36,677 bases of DNA. Source: Patescibacteria group bacterium. GTDB taxonomy: Bacteria > Patescibacteriota > Patescibacteriia > SG8-24. The DNA is taken from NCBI GenBank assembly GCA_028714475.1, contig JAQTNC010000012.1:3631-40307 (forward strand), written 5' to 3'. A program made the translations under genes and the position numbers. A model generated the notes under the pieces. That model did no database searches and had not been told where the DNA came from. It worked only from the letters and a program-made list of their open reading frames with translations. This document shows, piece by piece, positions 5,850 to 13,650 of this stretch. Within the stretch, counting starts at the first letter, position 1. Every line of letters starts with the position of its first letter.

Positions 5850-6341
5850 ATGGATAACAACACTACCGTGGTTGATGAGAACGATCAGGTGGTCGGCGAG
5901 GCGCCGGTCGAAGAGGCGCATGCGCGAGGTTTTTGGCACCGTATCGCGGCCGTCTATCTGTTCGATGAGCAGGGGAGGATATTGGTTCAACGACGGGCCG
6001 ACGACGGTCGGCTCGATCATTCCGCCGCTGGCCATGTTGACGTCGGAGAATCCTACTTGGAGGCGGCGCGCCGGGAACTGGCCGAGGAGTTGGGCGTCAA
6101 GGACGTGAATCTGGAAGAGATTGGCGTATGCCGTTCAGCGGGCAAGAGCAAGCACTGGATTGGGGTGTTTTGTTGTCAGGCTCAACCGGTTCGGTTGGAA
6201 CCGACCGAGGTGGCAGGGGTTGATTGGGCTAATCCGAAGGCGTTGCTTGAGGACATGAGAGGCGACGATAAGGACCAGAAATATACCAACAGTTTCAAAA
6301 TCACCCTGGGTTTGTATCTGGAGAAGCGCGGCTTGGCATGA
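5850..6341 (+). CDS. Nudix hydrolase
   Basis: 163 aa. The Nudix box is complete: G-HVDVG-E-SYLEAAR-REL-A-EE-L-G (about residues 60-82). The preceding segment RIAAVYLFDEQGRILVQRR is the usual N-terminal strand pair. The form (GHVDVGES, EEA near the N-terminus, HRIAAVYLF) is closest to the Nudix branch that includes isopentenyl-diphosphate isomerase-like and YfcD-like proteins, but the substrate cannot be assigned. It is probably cytoplasmic. The ATG at 5850 has no Shine-Dalgarno and the leader is AT-rich, so the transcript may be leaderless or SD-independent. It is convergent with the PfkB kinase across a bidirectional terminator. Confidence 0.88.
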   Translation: MDNNTTVVDENDQVVGEAPVEEAHARGFWHRIAAVYLFDEQGRILVQRRADDGRLDHSAAGHVDVGESYLEAARRELAEELGVKDVNLEEIGVCRSAGKSKHWIGVFCCQAQPVRLEPTEVAGVDWANPKALLEDMRGDDKDQKYTNSFKITLGLYLEKRGLA

Positions 6342-6390
6342 GTCCAGCCACAATGAGCCGGAATGGGCAACATTTGTCAGGAACCAAAAA

Positions 6391-6416
6391 TCGCGCCGAG
6401 GGGCGCGACTTTTTTG
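6391..6416. terminator. bidirectional terminator between convergent genes
   Basis: TCGCGCC (6391-6397) pairs with GGCGCGA (6402-6408) over GAGG. T-rich sequence (CTTTTTTG) follows on the plus strand and AAAAA precedes it, so it serves both the Nudix gene and the PfkB gene. Confidence 0.85.
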
Positions 6417-6419
6417 TGC

Positions 6420-7409
6420 TTATGCGACCAGTCGCTTGACGCGCACGCGCCGGAGCATGGTGACGGAAGGGAAGTGCCGCAGGAGGCCGACTTTTGCGCC
6501 CATGTGTTGGACCACACCAGCGGCGTTGCAGGTGCCGACGGAGAGCGCGTATGGCAGGTCGTCCTTCTTCAGGAGTCCGGCGACAAGGCCGGAACCGAAG
6601 GCATCGCCAGCACCGGTCATGTTGATGTGCTTCACCTTCAGCGCGCCGCTGTGCCAAGCGGCTCCGCGTTCAGCGGCATAGGCGCCGTTTGCGCCGTCAG
6701 TGATGATGGCGGCCCGGCGGGGCAGGCCAGCCAGTCCCGAAAGCAGGAGCTTGGGGTCGCGGCCCTTCTGTCCAAGCAGGGCGGCGGCCTCTTCCAGGTT
6801 GAGGTTGAAGACGTCAACGTGTCGAATGAGGCGCTTCAGCCGCTTCAGGCCGTGTTTCAGTTCCTTATTGCCGGGGTTCCAGGCGATTCTGGCGTTGATC
6901 CGATGGGCGCATTTGGCGATATCCTCGACCAGCTTGAGGTTGCCGCCCAGGGAGGAGACGTAGAACCAGCGGGTCTCGAGCGTCGTCCAGGGCACGAATC
7001 TTGAAGACACCTTTTCGGCAGCGCCACGATGGACCAGAATGGTCCTTTCGCCGGTGCCGGAGAGCAGGATGACGGAGAAGGCCGTCTGTTCACCGCGCTT
7101 GGTCTGGAGCAACCCGGCGGAAATTCGTTCGGCCTTGAGAGCCGCGCCGACGGATCGAGCGTTGTCATCCTCGCCCACGGCGGCGATGACGGCGGCCGAG
7201 TGGCCGAGTCTGGCGAAAGTGACCGCCGCGTTGGTGGCTCCACCGCCGGTTTCGAAGACCATCTCCTTAATGTCAATCTTGGCGCCAAGCGGGAAGCAGC
7301 TGTCGAGTCCCGTGGGGGACTCGCGATCCTTCTTTATTTCCAGGGCGTCGCTCCTGATGAAAACGTCGCGGGTGGCGGAGCCAATGGTGATGACGTCGTA
7401 CATATTCAT
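6420..7409 (-). CDS. PfkB/ribokinase-family carbohydrate kinase
   Basis: 329 aa from the ATG at 7409; a second ATG two codons later (7403) is equally possible. The longer open frame upstream runs into a repeat hairpin and is not used. The N-terminus DVITIGSATRDVF matches the first strand of the fold, GGGATNAAVTFARLG (about 55-70) is the substrate-binding glycine signature, and MTGAGDAFGSGLVAGLL near the C-terminus holds the catalytic base Asp and the anion hole (GAGD). The family phosphorylates sugars or nucleosides with ATP; which one is not clear. It lies 81 bases downstream of the class II aldolase on the same strand, separated by a composite hairpin repeat. A role in sugar phosphate or nucleoside supply fits the surrounding pentose phosphate genes, by inference. 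Confidence 0.88.
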   Translation of the reverse strand: MNMYDVITIGSATRDVFIRSDALEIKKDRESPTGLDSCFPLGAKIDIKEMVFETGGGATNAAVTFARLGHSAAVIAAVGEDDNARSVGAALKAERISAGLLQTKRGEQTAFSVILLSGTGERTILVHRGAAEKVSSRFVPWTTLETRWFYVSSLGGNLKLVEDIAKCAHRINARIAWNPGNKELKHGLKRLKRLIRHVDVFNLNLEEAAALLGQKGRDPKLLLSGLAGLPRRAAIITDGANGAYAAERGAAWHSGALKVKHINMTGAGDAFGSGLVAGLLKKDDLPYALSVGTCNAAGVVQHMGAKVGLLRHFPSVTMLRRVRVKRLVA

Positions 7410-7413
7410 GATG

Positions 7414-7487
7414 GTAGCGGGCGGGTTTACCCCGCCACCACAAAATTTCATTGTTTAATGGTGGTGCGCGGCAAGCCGCGCCGCTAC
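7414..7487. repeat. composite inverted repeat between aldolase and PfkB kinase
   Basis: The arms 7414-7441 and 7461-7487 are imperfect reverse complements with shared ends GTAGCGG...CACCAC / GTGGTG...CCGCTAC. Each arm is itself a hairpin (GCGGG-TTTAC-CCCGC and CGCGGC-AA-GCCGCG). The spacer is AT-rich. It could act as a partial terminator or RNA-stability element between the two genes, or be a small repeat element. Confidence 0.7.
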
Positions 7488-7490
7488 GTT

Positions 7491-8426
7491 TTAAGCCTTG
7501 CCAGAACTGCCGAACAACCGCATCTTGCCGCGCACGGTTTCCTTCATGAGCGACTTCGAAAGCGCCAGCCATTTGCGCGGATCAATGGTCTTGTGGTCCT
7601 CGACGACCGTTTCGCGGACGCCGGCGGTGAAGGCGAGACGCAAGTCAGAGTCAATGTTTATCTTGCGGATGCCGTTCCTGATGGCGGCCTTGATTTGCTC
7701 ATCCGGGATGCCGACCGCGCCGGAAAGGCGGTTGCCGTCCTGGAGTACGTCGGCGTGCTTTTTCAGCCGTTCGACCATGGCCGGGGAGACGCCGGAAGCG
7801 CCGTGCAGAACCAGTGGCACCTTGACCAAGGCATCGATTTTCTTGAGGCGGGAAATGTCGAGTTCCGGCGTCGTCTTGGACTTGAAGGCGCCGTGCGCCG
7901 TGCCGATGGAGATGGCGAGCGCGTCGCAGCCGGTCGCCTTGGTGAAGCGCGCCGCTTCATCCGGGTCGGTGAAGAACGCCTGCTTCTCGCTCACGCTCAC
8001 CAGATCCTCGACGCCCTTGATGGCGCCGATTTCCGCCTCGACCGAGACGCCCTTTTTCTTCGCCCAGGCGACGACCTGCTTGGTCTTGGCGACGTTTTCC
8101 TTATATGGGAGGACGGAGCCGTCGAACATGACCGAGGTGTAGCCGGCGTCAATGGCCCGCTTGATGACCTTGAGGTCCTTGCCGTGGTCGAGATGAAAGC
8201 TCATCGGCACCGGCGCCTTGGCCGCGATCTTGGCCATGGCCAGCAGGTAGTCCATCCCGGCGTATTCAATCGCGCCTTCGCTCGTCTGGATGATGACCGG
8301 CGATTTTTCCTCGACCGCCGTCTCGATGACGGCCTGGATGATTTCCAGGTTGTTGACGTTGAACGCGCCGACGGCGTAGCCGCCTTTGTCCGCGGCAGCG
8401 AGGATTTTCTTGTTGGTGGTAAGCAT
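7491..8426 (-). CDS. fba: class II fructose-bisphosphate aldolase
   Basis: 311 aa, typical for class II enzymes. It cleaves or forms fructose-1,6-bisphosphate from dihydroxyacetone phosphate and glyceraldehyde-3-phosphate in the cytoplasm using a divalent metal. The zinc site is visible as FHLDHGKD, a glutamate in VEAEIGAIKG, a histidine in IGTAHG and a histidine in LHGASGV. Other family features are GAFNVNN near the N-terminus and the phosphate-binding INIDSDLR near the C-terminus. It has its own promoter-like sequence and probably a very short or absent leader. It precedes the PfkB kinase on the same strand and is divergent from pepA. It links to the transketolase/Rpe/RpiB genes nearby through triose phosphate. 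Confidence 0.95.
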   Translation of the reverse strand: MLTTNKKILAAADKGGYAVGAFNVNNLEIIQAVIETAVEEKSPVIIQTSEGAIEYAGMDYLLAMAKIAAKAPVPMSFHLDHGKDLKVIKRAIDAGYTSVMFDGSVLPYKENVAKTKQVVAWAKKKGVSVEAEIGAIKGVEDLVSVSEKQAFFTDPDEAARFTKATGCDALAISIGTAHGAFKSKTTPELDISRLKKIDALVKVPLVLHGASGVSPAMVERLKKHADVLQDGNRLSGAVGIPDEQIKAAIRNGIRKINIDSDLRLAFTAGVRETVVEDHKTIDPRKWLALSKSLMKETVRGKMRLFGSSGKA

Positions 8427-8442
8427 AGGGGTGAATACCGTA

Positions 8443-8471
8443 ATTTTAGCAAATTTTTATCCACGTGCCAA
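8443..8471 (-). promoter_or_regulatory. promoter of the aldolase gene
   Basis: On the minus strand: TTGGCA (8471-8466), a 17-base spacer, then TAAAAT (8448-8443), 16 bases before the start codon. The predicted transcript would have a leader of about 9 bases and no Shine-Dalgarno, consistent with near-leaderless translation. Confidence 0.6.
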
Positions 8472-8494
8472 TGGCAATCGCGGAGCCGCCAGCC

Positions 8495-8522
8495 TTGACA
8501 GTGCCCAGACAAATGCTAAGGT
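8495..8522 (+). promoter_or_regulatory. possible promoter of pepA
   Basis: A perfect TTGACA (8495-8500), a 16-base spacer, then TAAGGT (8517-8522), a weak -10. It is divergent from the aldolase promoter. Confidence 0.4.
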
Positions 8523-8561
8523 TAGCGCGGCAATTGTGCCAAAAGAGCAGAGGTCTTTCCC

Positions 8562-10079
8562 ATGATGAATTTGTCCATCACCAGTCGTCGTCACCCGACG
8601 TCCGCGCAGATGATCGTTTTTCCGGTTTTCGAAGGCGCACCAGGCCTCACCAGGCAGGCGAAACGCGCTGACACATCAGTGGGCGGTCGATTGAAGCGTC
8701 TGCTCGCTGACGAGAAGTTGACCGGCAAGGCCGGTGAAGCGGCCGTGTTGCACACTGAAGGAGCCATGGCGGCCAAGAAGCTGCTGCTTCTCGGTGTGGG
8801 CACTGCCCCTCTCACCGCCGACTCGGCCCGCACCTTCGCGGCCAACGCGGTCATCGAGGCGAGGAAGGCCAAGTGCCGCACCGTGGCAGTCGTGTTGCCG
8901 TCTGGGCTGCCCAGCAAACTGGCTCCCAGCATTATCGAGGCCATGGTCGTCGGTGCCAAGCTGGCCGACTATCGGTTTCTTGGCCACAAGGGCGCCAAGG
9001 CAGTCAAGGACGAAGAAGACAAGACGGTCACGGATTTCGCCATCGAACTGGCTGACGACCCCGGCGAGTCCGGGACCAAAGCCTTGGCGAGCGGCGTCTC
9101 GATTGCCGACGCGATCAACAACGCTCGTGACTGGACGAACCTCCGTTCCAACGTCTGCACGCCGGTCTACATGAGCAACCTAGCAACCTGGATTGCGATG
9201 GTCTCCAAAGGGAAGATTGTAGCACACGTCTACGGCCGTCAGGACATGGAGGGTTCAGGATTGAACGGCGTCTTGGCGGTGGCCAAGGGTTCGGCTCAGG
9301 ATCCCAAGATGGTGCGCCTGACCTATAAGCCGCGCGCGAAGACCAAAGCCAAGCTCGTCCTGGTCGGCAAGGGTGTCACCCACGACGCGGGTGGCTACTG
9401 CATCAAGCCGGCTGACTCAATGCTCGAGATGCACATGGACATGGCCGGATCCGCCGCGGTCTTCGCGGCTATGTCAGCCATCGCGGCCCTCGACTTGCCG
9501 GTCGAGGTTCATGGCCTCGTCTTTCTGGCCGAGAACATGATCTCCGGAGACGCGATGCACAACGGCGACGTCCTGACCATGTACGATGGCACGACGGTGG
9601 AGGTTGGCAACACCGATGCCGAAGGGCGCCTGGGTCTTGCTGACCTGCTGGCCTACGCCGCCAAGAACATCCCCGACGCGACCTGCGTCGTGGACATCGC
9701 GACGCTCACCGGCGCCTGCGTGGTCGCTCTTGGCATGAAGATGGCCGGCTTCATGAGCACCGACGACGGACTGGCCGAACGGCTGGTCGCGGCCGGAGCC
9801 GCCGGCGGGGAGAAGCATCACCGCCTGCCGCTGGAATGCGAGTACGATGACCTGCTCAAATCCAAGGTTGCTGACGTGAAGAACGTCGGGGGCAGGTGGG
9901 GCGGCGCCATTACGGCCGCTTTGTTCCTGAAGCGGTTCGTGGGCAGTGCCCCGTGGGCTCACGTCGACATCGCCGGACCGGCCATCCCGGCCGGCACGTC
10001 CCCGACCCAGCAGCAAGAAGGGGCTTCGGGGTTCGGCGTGTACACGCTCGTCAACCTAGCTCGTTCCTACACCAAGTAG
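8562..10079 (+). CDS. pepA: M17-family leucyl aminopeptidase
   Basis: 505 aa, the normal size. It removes N-terminal amino acids from peptides in the cytoplasm using two metal ions; family members are hexamers. The N-terminal macro-like domain covers about 1-170 and the catalytic domain follows. Visible motifs: GKGVTHDAGG (metal-binding Lys and Asp), HMDMAGSA (Asp), AENMISGDAMHNGDVL and the signature NTDAEGRL with metal Asp/Glu and the catalytic Arg. Compared with the usual TFDSGG and RPGD motifs, this protein has THDAGG and HNGD, so it is a diverged branch but keeps the metal ligands. The start is the first ATG of ATGATG, with only a weak upstream GAGG. It is transcribed alone between two minus-strand blocks and followed by a hairpin. 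Confidence 0.92.
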   Translation: MMNLSITSRRHPTSAQMIVFPVFEGAPGLTRQAKRADTSVGGRLKRLLADEKLTGKAGEAAVLHTEGAMAAKKLLLLGVGTAPLTADSARTFAANAVIEARKAKCRTVAVVLPSGLPSKLAPSIIEAMVVGAKLADYRFLGHKGAKAVKDEEDKTVTDFAIELADDPGESGTKALASGVSIADAINNARDWTNLRSNVCTPVYMSNLATWIAMVSKGKIVAHVYGRQDMEGSGLNGVLAVAKGSAQDPKMVRLTYKPRAKTKAKLVLVGKGVTHDAGGYCIKPADSMLEMHMDMAGSAAVFAAMSAIAALDLPVEVHGLVFLAENMISGDAMHNGDVLTMYDGTTVEVGNTDAEGRLGLADLLAYAAKNIPDATCVVDIATLTGACVVALGMKMAGFMSTDDGLAERLVAAGAAGGEKHHRLPLECEYDDLLKSKVADVKNVGGRWGGAITAALFLKRFVGSAPWAHVDIAGPAIPAGTSPTQQQEGASGFGVYTLVNLARSYTK

Positions 10080-10095
10080 TTCGTACGGCTCAAAT

Positions 10096-10123
10096 GGCGC
10101 CGGTCTCTCTCGAGACTGGCGCC
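10096..10123 (+). terminator. hairpin after pepA
   Basis: GGCGCC-GGTCT pairs with AGACT-GGCGCC with one wobble. A T-run appears only about 16 bases later (10139-10144), so termination efficiency is uncertain. It lies between convergent pepA and transketolase. Confidence 0.5.
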
Positions 10124-10151
10124 GTAGTGTATTATCGTATTTTTTGGATAA

Positions 10152-11138
10152 TCAGGCCTTCTTTCTGCTCACGACTTTTTTGACGGCCGCTTTGACATGG
10201 CTCACGCCGAGGCCGCAGGCTTCGATGAGTTCGGCAGCCGTGCCGGATTCGCCGTAGCGATCCTGAATGCCGACGAATTCCTGCGGAGCCGGCGATTCCT
10301 TCGCCAGCGCCTCCGCAACCGACGAACCGAGGCCGCCGGCGACGAGGTGCTCTTCGGCGGTGACGACACAACTGCAGAGGCGGGCGGCGGCGAGGAGCGT
10401 CGCCGTGTCGAGCGGCTTCACAGTATGCATGTTGATGACGAGGCAGCTCACGCCCTCGGTCGCCAATTCCTCGGCCGCCTTGAGCGCCTGTCCGACCATG
10501 AGGCCGCAGGCGACGATGGCGCAGTCCGTCCCGTCGCGCATGACGTTGGCGCGGCCTATTTCGAATGGCGTCTCTTCGGCAGTGATGATGGGCTGTTTTT
10601 CTCGGCCAAGTCGCAGATAGGACTGACCGGTGATGCGCGCGACGGCGAGTGTCGCCTTGCGCGCCTCCAGGGCATCGCACGGCACGACGACGCGCATCTT
10701 CGGCAGGACGCGCATGGTGGCGATGTCCTCGATGGCCTGGTGGGTGGCGCCGTCAGCGCCGACCGTGACGCCGGCATGCGCGCCGACAATCACGACGTCG
10801 GCTTCGTTCAGGCAGACGTTGGTGCGCACCTGTTCCCAGGCGCGGCCCGGGCTGAAGGTGGCGTATGCGGCGACGAAGGCCTTCTTGCCGGCGAGTGCCA
10901 GGCCCGCTCCGAAAGCGACCAGGAATTGCTCGTGCACGCCGAGCTGGACGAAGCGATCGGGGAATTCCTTCTTGAAGGCGTCAAGCCGCACGGATTCGGT
11001 CACGTCGGCGCAGGCCGCTAAGACGGCCGGGTTTTCTCTGGCGGCCAAGACAACGCCCTCGCCGAATCCGTCGCGGGTGGCTTTCGGCGATTGGTTTTCC
11101 TTCGCCAGCGGCACGGGTTTTAACAAGGCGTCGGTCAT
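10152..11138 (-). CDS. transketolase, C-terminal subunit (pyrimidine-binding + C-terminal domains)
   Basis: 328 aa. It is the second half of a split transketolase. ThDP pyrimidine-binding features are the ADVTESVR segment, RFVQLGVHEQFLVAFGAGLA (containing the conserved Glu that activates the cofactor) and GVTVGADGATHQ. The C-terminal domain starts near residue 200 (DCAIVACGLMV). With the N-terminal subunit it moves two-carbon ketol units between pentose and hexose/triose phosphates. The gene starts 1 base after the stop of the N-terminal subunit, so the two are coupled. The tail is basic (KKVVSRKKA). Two-gene transketolases are common in archaea, Firmicutes and CPR bacteria. Confidence 0.93.
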   Translation of the reverse strand: MTDALLKPVPLAKENQSPKATRDGFGEGVVLAARENPAVLAACADVTESVRLDAFKKEFPDRFVQLGVHEQFLVAFGAGLALAGKKAFVAAYATFSPGRAWEQVRTNVCLNEADVVIVGAHAGVTVGADGATHQAIEDIATMRVLPKMRVVVPCDALEARKATLAVARITGQSYLRLGREKQPIITAEETPFEIGRANVMRDGTDCAIVACGLMVGQALKAAEELATEGVSCLVINMHTVKPLDTATLLAAARLCSCVVTAEEHLVAGGLGSSVAEALAKESPAPQEFVGIQDRYGESGTAAELIEACGLGVSHVKAAVKKVVSRKKA

Positions 11139-11139
11139 A

Positions 11140-11994
11140 TCATACGGATGCCAGCTTGGCGGCGATTTCTTTCAGCTCCTTGAGCGCCGCCGCTTCCTGC
11201 TCGGCGTTCGGCGCCTGCCCATGCCAGCGATAATCGTTTTCCATAAACGAGACGCCCTTGCCGGGTACCGTGCGGCAGACGACGACGGTCGGGCGGTCAG
11301 CGGTGGATTGAGCCGTCTCAATTGCGGCAAAAATGGCGTCAAAATCATGACCGTCAATTTCCAGCACGTTCCAGTTGAAGGCGCGGTATTTGTCCGCCAG
11401 CGGCTCGAGCGGCATGATCGTTTCCGTCGGTCCGTCGAGCTGGATGTTGTTGCGGTCCACGAAGAGCGTCAGGTTGGCGAGCCGCCGCGCGCCGGCGAAC
11501 AGCACCGATTCCCAATGCAGGCCAGCATCGTGTTCGCCGTCCGAGACGACGCAGTATGTCCGCCACGCGGCCTTGTCGAGATGAGCGGCATACGCCAAGC
11601 CGCACGACTGTGCAAGCCCAGCGCCGAGCGGCCCGGAAGTCGTTTCTACGCCGGGCAAGCGTTCGCGTTCGGGGTGGCCCTGCAGTCGCGTGCCGAATTT
11701 GCGGAGCGTCATCAGTTCGTCAACCGGAAAATATCCGGCTTCGGCCATGGCGGCATAACGGATCGGGCAGACGTGGCCGTTCGAAAGGATAAGTCGGTCG
11801 CGTTCCGGCCAGTCCGGCTTCTTCGGGTCCTGCCGCAGGACGCGAAAATACAGCGCCGTCATCAGGTCAGCCAAACCCAACGCGCCGCCCGGATGTCCGG
11901 AACCGGCGGCGGCAACCATGCGGATGACGTGCCCACGCAGGCGGTTGGCGGTGAGGGCCAGTTGCCGCTTTTCAGCGTCAGTCAGTTGAGCCAT
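11140..11994 (-). CDS. transketolase, N-terminal subunit (ThDP diphosphate-binding domain)
   Basis: 284 aa. The motif GSGHPGGALG (about 31-40) is the substrate/ThDP His region of transketolases. SDGEHDAGLHWESVLFAG matches the GDG-x(~27)-N ThDP/Mg-binding motif, ending in FVDRNNIQLDG. GHPERERLPGVETTSGPLGAGL is another conserved family block. It pairs with the adjacent C-terminal subunit to give an active enzyme. There is no clear Shine-Dalgarno; the leader is AT-rich. Upstream on the same strand, beyond a terminator, are rpiB, rpe and the 70-aa gene, so the non-oxidative pentose phosphate enzymes cluster here. Confidence 0.93.
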   Translation of the reverse strand: MAQLTDAEKRQLALTANRLRGHVIRMVAAAGSGHPGGALGLADLMTALYFRVLRQDPKKPDWPERDRLILSNGHVCPIRYAAMAEAGYFPVDELMTLRKFGTRLQGHPERERLPGVETTSGPLGAGLAQSCGLAYAAHLDKAAWRTYCVVSDGEHDAGLHWESVLFAGARRLANLTLFVDRNNIQLDGPTETIMPLEPLADKYRAFNWNVLEIDGHDFDAIFAAIETAQSTADRPTVVVCRTVPGKGVSFMENDYRWHGQAPNAEQEAAALKELKEIAAKLASV

Positions 11995-12100
11995 ATAACG
12001 AGGGAAATCCTAACTATATTCTAATTTTACCATTATTTTTGCGCGGTTGATAGGCCGGTTGGGTGCGGCTGAACCCCTTATGAGGGCGCGGTTTTGTAGA

Positions 12101-12129
12101 AAAAAACGGCCGCCCGGTGGGGGCGGTCG
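12101..12129 (-). terminator. terminator of the rpiB-rpe-70 aa operon
   Basis: On the minus strand, CGACCGCCC (12129-12121) pairs with GGGCGGCCG (12115-12107) with one mismatch, followed by a run of T (12106-12100). Confidence 0.75.
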
Positions 12130-12143
12130 TTGGCATATAAAAA

Positions 12144-12356
12144 TCAGTCAAATTTTTTGTTCCGGACATGCTTGGCGAGCTCGTCGCGTAGCATCTTGGC
12201 GTGGCGCTTGTCGTCCGCGAGGATCTTCTTGAGCAGGGCCGCGCAGGACTTGCAGCCGGACTTGGTCGCATCTCCGGCGTAGTGCCGCTCGACGCGCCAG
12301 CCGTCGTCCAGCTTTCCCAGCAGCATCTTCACCAGGTTGTAGTTAGTGTTTTTCAT
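12144..12356 (-). CDS. small CxxC protein of unknown function (70 aa)
   Basis: It begins in an ATGA overlap with the rpe stop codon, so it is translated by coupling. Sequence features are a GCKSCAALL CxxC pair in the middle, an aromatic/charged N-terminal half (NYNLVKMLLGKLDDGWRVE) and a lysine/histidine-rich helical C-terminal half (DDKRHAKMLRDELAKHVR). The helix-CxxC-helix layout could bind a metal or a redox partner, or be a small ferritin-like or rubredoxin-free helical bundle. I cannot assign a family. The tight coupling and terminator directly after it support a real gene at the end of the rpiB-rpe operon. Confidence 0.8.
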   Translation of the reverse strand: MKNTNYNLVKMLLGKLDDGWRVERHYAGDATKSGCKSCAALLKKILADDKRHAKMLRDELAKHVRNKKFD

Positions 12357-13021
12357 AGCTTCTCTTGGCCGCGGGCGGTTAATTCCCCGTCAGCCGCTGC
12401 CCGCAGCTTGGCCAAAGCCAATTGCGGCTCGGGGTTATCAGTGAGTGAGGTGGCCGCGACCAGGATGTCCGCGCCAGCGGCCGCCAAAGCCCCGGCATTG
12501 TTTACGCTGACCCCGCCATCAACGGCCACCTTGATGGAAGGACGGAGTTTTTTTATGGCCGCCACCTTGTCGAGGGCAATTTCGTGAAACGCCTGGCCAC
12601 TGTGGCCTGGCTTCACGCCCATGACGAGGACGGTGTGAACGCTGTCCAGGACAGGCGTCAGGCGGGAAAGAGGCGTTTCCGGATTTATGGCAATCCCGAT
12701 TTGGCCGTCTTGAGTGCCCGCCGAGCGGAGAATCAGATCGTCACGGTTCGTTGCTTCGGCATGATAAATGACGCGGCTCGCTCCGGCGGCCAGCCAGATC
12801 ATGGCGGCGTGTTCTGGCTCCACGACCATGAGGTGAACCTCGTACGGCAGGTCCATCATGATTTCGCGCATCTTGCCCGGTTCCGCCCAAGTCGTGTTTT
12901 CCACGAATTTGCCGTCCATCACGTCAATCTGAACCATGAGGCCAAGCGGACGCACGCGTTCCACCTTGCGGCGGAACTCGTCTTCGGTCTGCGCGAGAAT
13001 GGCGGGCATGATCTGGACCAT
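12353..13021 (-). CDS. rpe: ribulose-phosphate 3-epimerase
   Basis: About 222 aa from the ATG at 13021; a TTG at 13027 overlapping the rpiB stop is an alternative start. It converts ribulose-5-phosphate to xylulose-5-phosphate. TIM-barrel signatures are QIDVMDGKFVENTTW (metal/catalytic Asp), YEVHLMV (His), VIYHAEA (His), VKPGHSGQAF (phosphate loop) and VAVDGGVS (catalytic Asp). The N-terminus reads PAILAQTEDEF in place of the usual PSILSADF, and MGVKPGHSGQ in place of MSVNPGFGGQ, so the enzyme is diverged but the key Asp and His residues remain. It sits between rpiB and the 70-aa gene in one operon. Confidence 0.88.
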   Translation of the reverse strand: MVQIMPAILAQTEDEFRRKVERVRPLGLMVQIDVMDGKFVENTTWAEPGKMREIMMDLPYEVHLMVVEPEHAAMIWLAAGASRVIYHAEATNRDDLILRSAGTQDGQIGIAINPETPLSRLTPVLDSVHTVLVMGVKPGHSGQAFHEIALDKVAAIKKLRPSIKVAVDGGVSVNNAGALAAAGADILVAATSLTDNPEPQLALAKLRAAADGELTARGQEKL

Positions 13022-13023
13022 AC

Positions 13024-13503
13024 TCAAACGCGAGGCAGACGACCGGATTTTTCGAACGCGGAAATTTGGCGCAAACGACGCCCGTGACGTGCCGCTTTGG
13101 AAAACGACGTCTCGAGCCAGACCTTCACCAGGCGTTTCGCTAATGGCACCTCGCCCGTGACCGTGCGCCCGCCGAGACAGAGGACATTGGAGTCGTTGTG
13201 TTCGCGGGTGATGCGGGCGGTATAGGCGTCATAAACGAGGGCCGCCCGTGCGCCCTTCACCTTGTTGGCCGCGATGCATTCTCCGATGCCGCTGCCGCCG
13301 AAAACGATGGCGCGCCCCCGCCCACGCACGGCAGCCTGAACAGCAGGCATGACAAATTTCGGGTAATCGCTCGGCTTTTCAGAAAAAGCGCCAAAATCCC
13401 TGATTTTATAGCCTGATTTAGCCAAAAAATTCCCTATCGCCTCTTTCAGGCGATAGCCAGCGTGGTCAGAGCCGAGGTAGATGACGGGTTTTGCCGCTTT
13501 CAT
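13024..13503 (-). CDS. rpiB: ribose-5-phosphate isomerase B
   Basis: 159 aa, typical length for RpiB/LacAB. It interconverts ribose-5-phosphate and ribulose-5-phosphate. Visible motifs are YLGSDHAGYRLKE at the N-terminus (active-site Asp-His), DYPKFV, FGGSGIGECIAANK (catalytic Ser/Gly loop; many RpiB enzymes have Cys or Thr-Gly-Ile-Gly here) and ARITREHNDSNVLCLGGR. The C-terminal tail is basic. First gene of the rpiB-rpe-70 aa operon and divergent from ileS. No clear Shine-Dalgarno precedes the ATG. Confidence 0.93.
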   Translation of the reverse strand: MKAAKPVIYLGSDHAGYRLKEAIGNFLAKSGYKIRDFGAFSEKPSDYPKFVMPAVQAAVRGRGRAIVFGGSGIGECIAANKVKGARAALVYDAYTARITREHNDSNVLCLGGRTVTGEVPLAKRLVKVWLETSFSKAARHGRRLRQISAFEKSGRLPRV

Positions 13504-13650
13504 ATATAATAGGCATTGACGGGAGTTGGCTTCCTCACCTCTAATTTTATCATCGTTTGGCCATTTCGTCAGGTTAGCGATTTTTCGCTGACTTTATCAT
13601 TGTTGATAACCAAGCCGGTTTTTTCGCCGGCCCCATGAATAATTGCGGAT
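13504..13650. other. divergent spacer between rpiB and ileS
   Basis: AT-rich in its rpiB-proximal part. It contains a small hairpin AGCGA/TCGCT (about 13575-13589) and CCGG-TTTTTTCG-CCGG near 13616-13631 before ileS. No tRNA-sensing T-box motif was recognised, and no convincing promoter hexamer pair could be fixed on either strand. Confidence 0.35.

Noticed and set aside
8456-8463. DnaA-box-like TTATCCAC near the aldolase promoter
   Set aside because: A single near-match (with TGTTGATAA near 13598 as another isolated match), no cluster, no dnaA/dnaN neighbours, so no origin is claimed.
7029-8498. 489-codon plus-strand frame antisense to the PfkB kinase and aldolase
   Set aside because: Antisense to two well-supported enzymes; arises from GC-rich third positions.
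13504-13650. T-box riboswitch upstream of ileS
   Set aside because: No T-box consensus, specifier loop or antiterminator pairing was seen in the short spacer.
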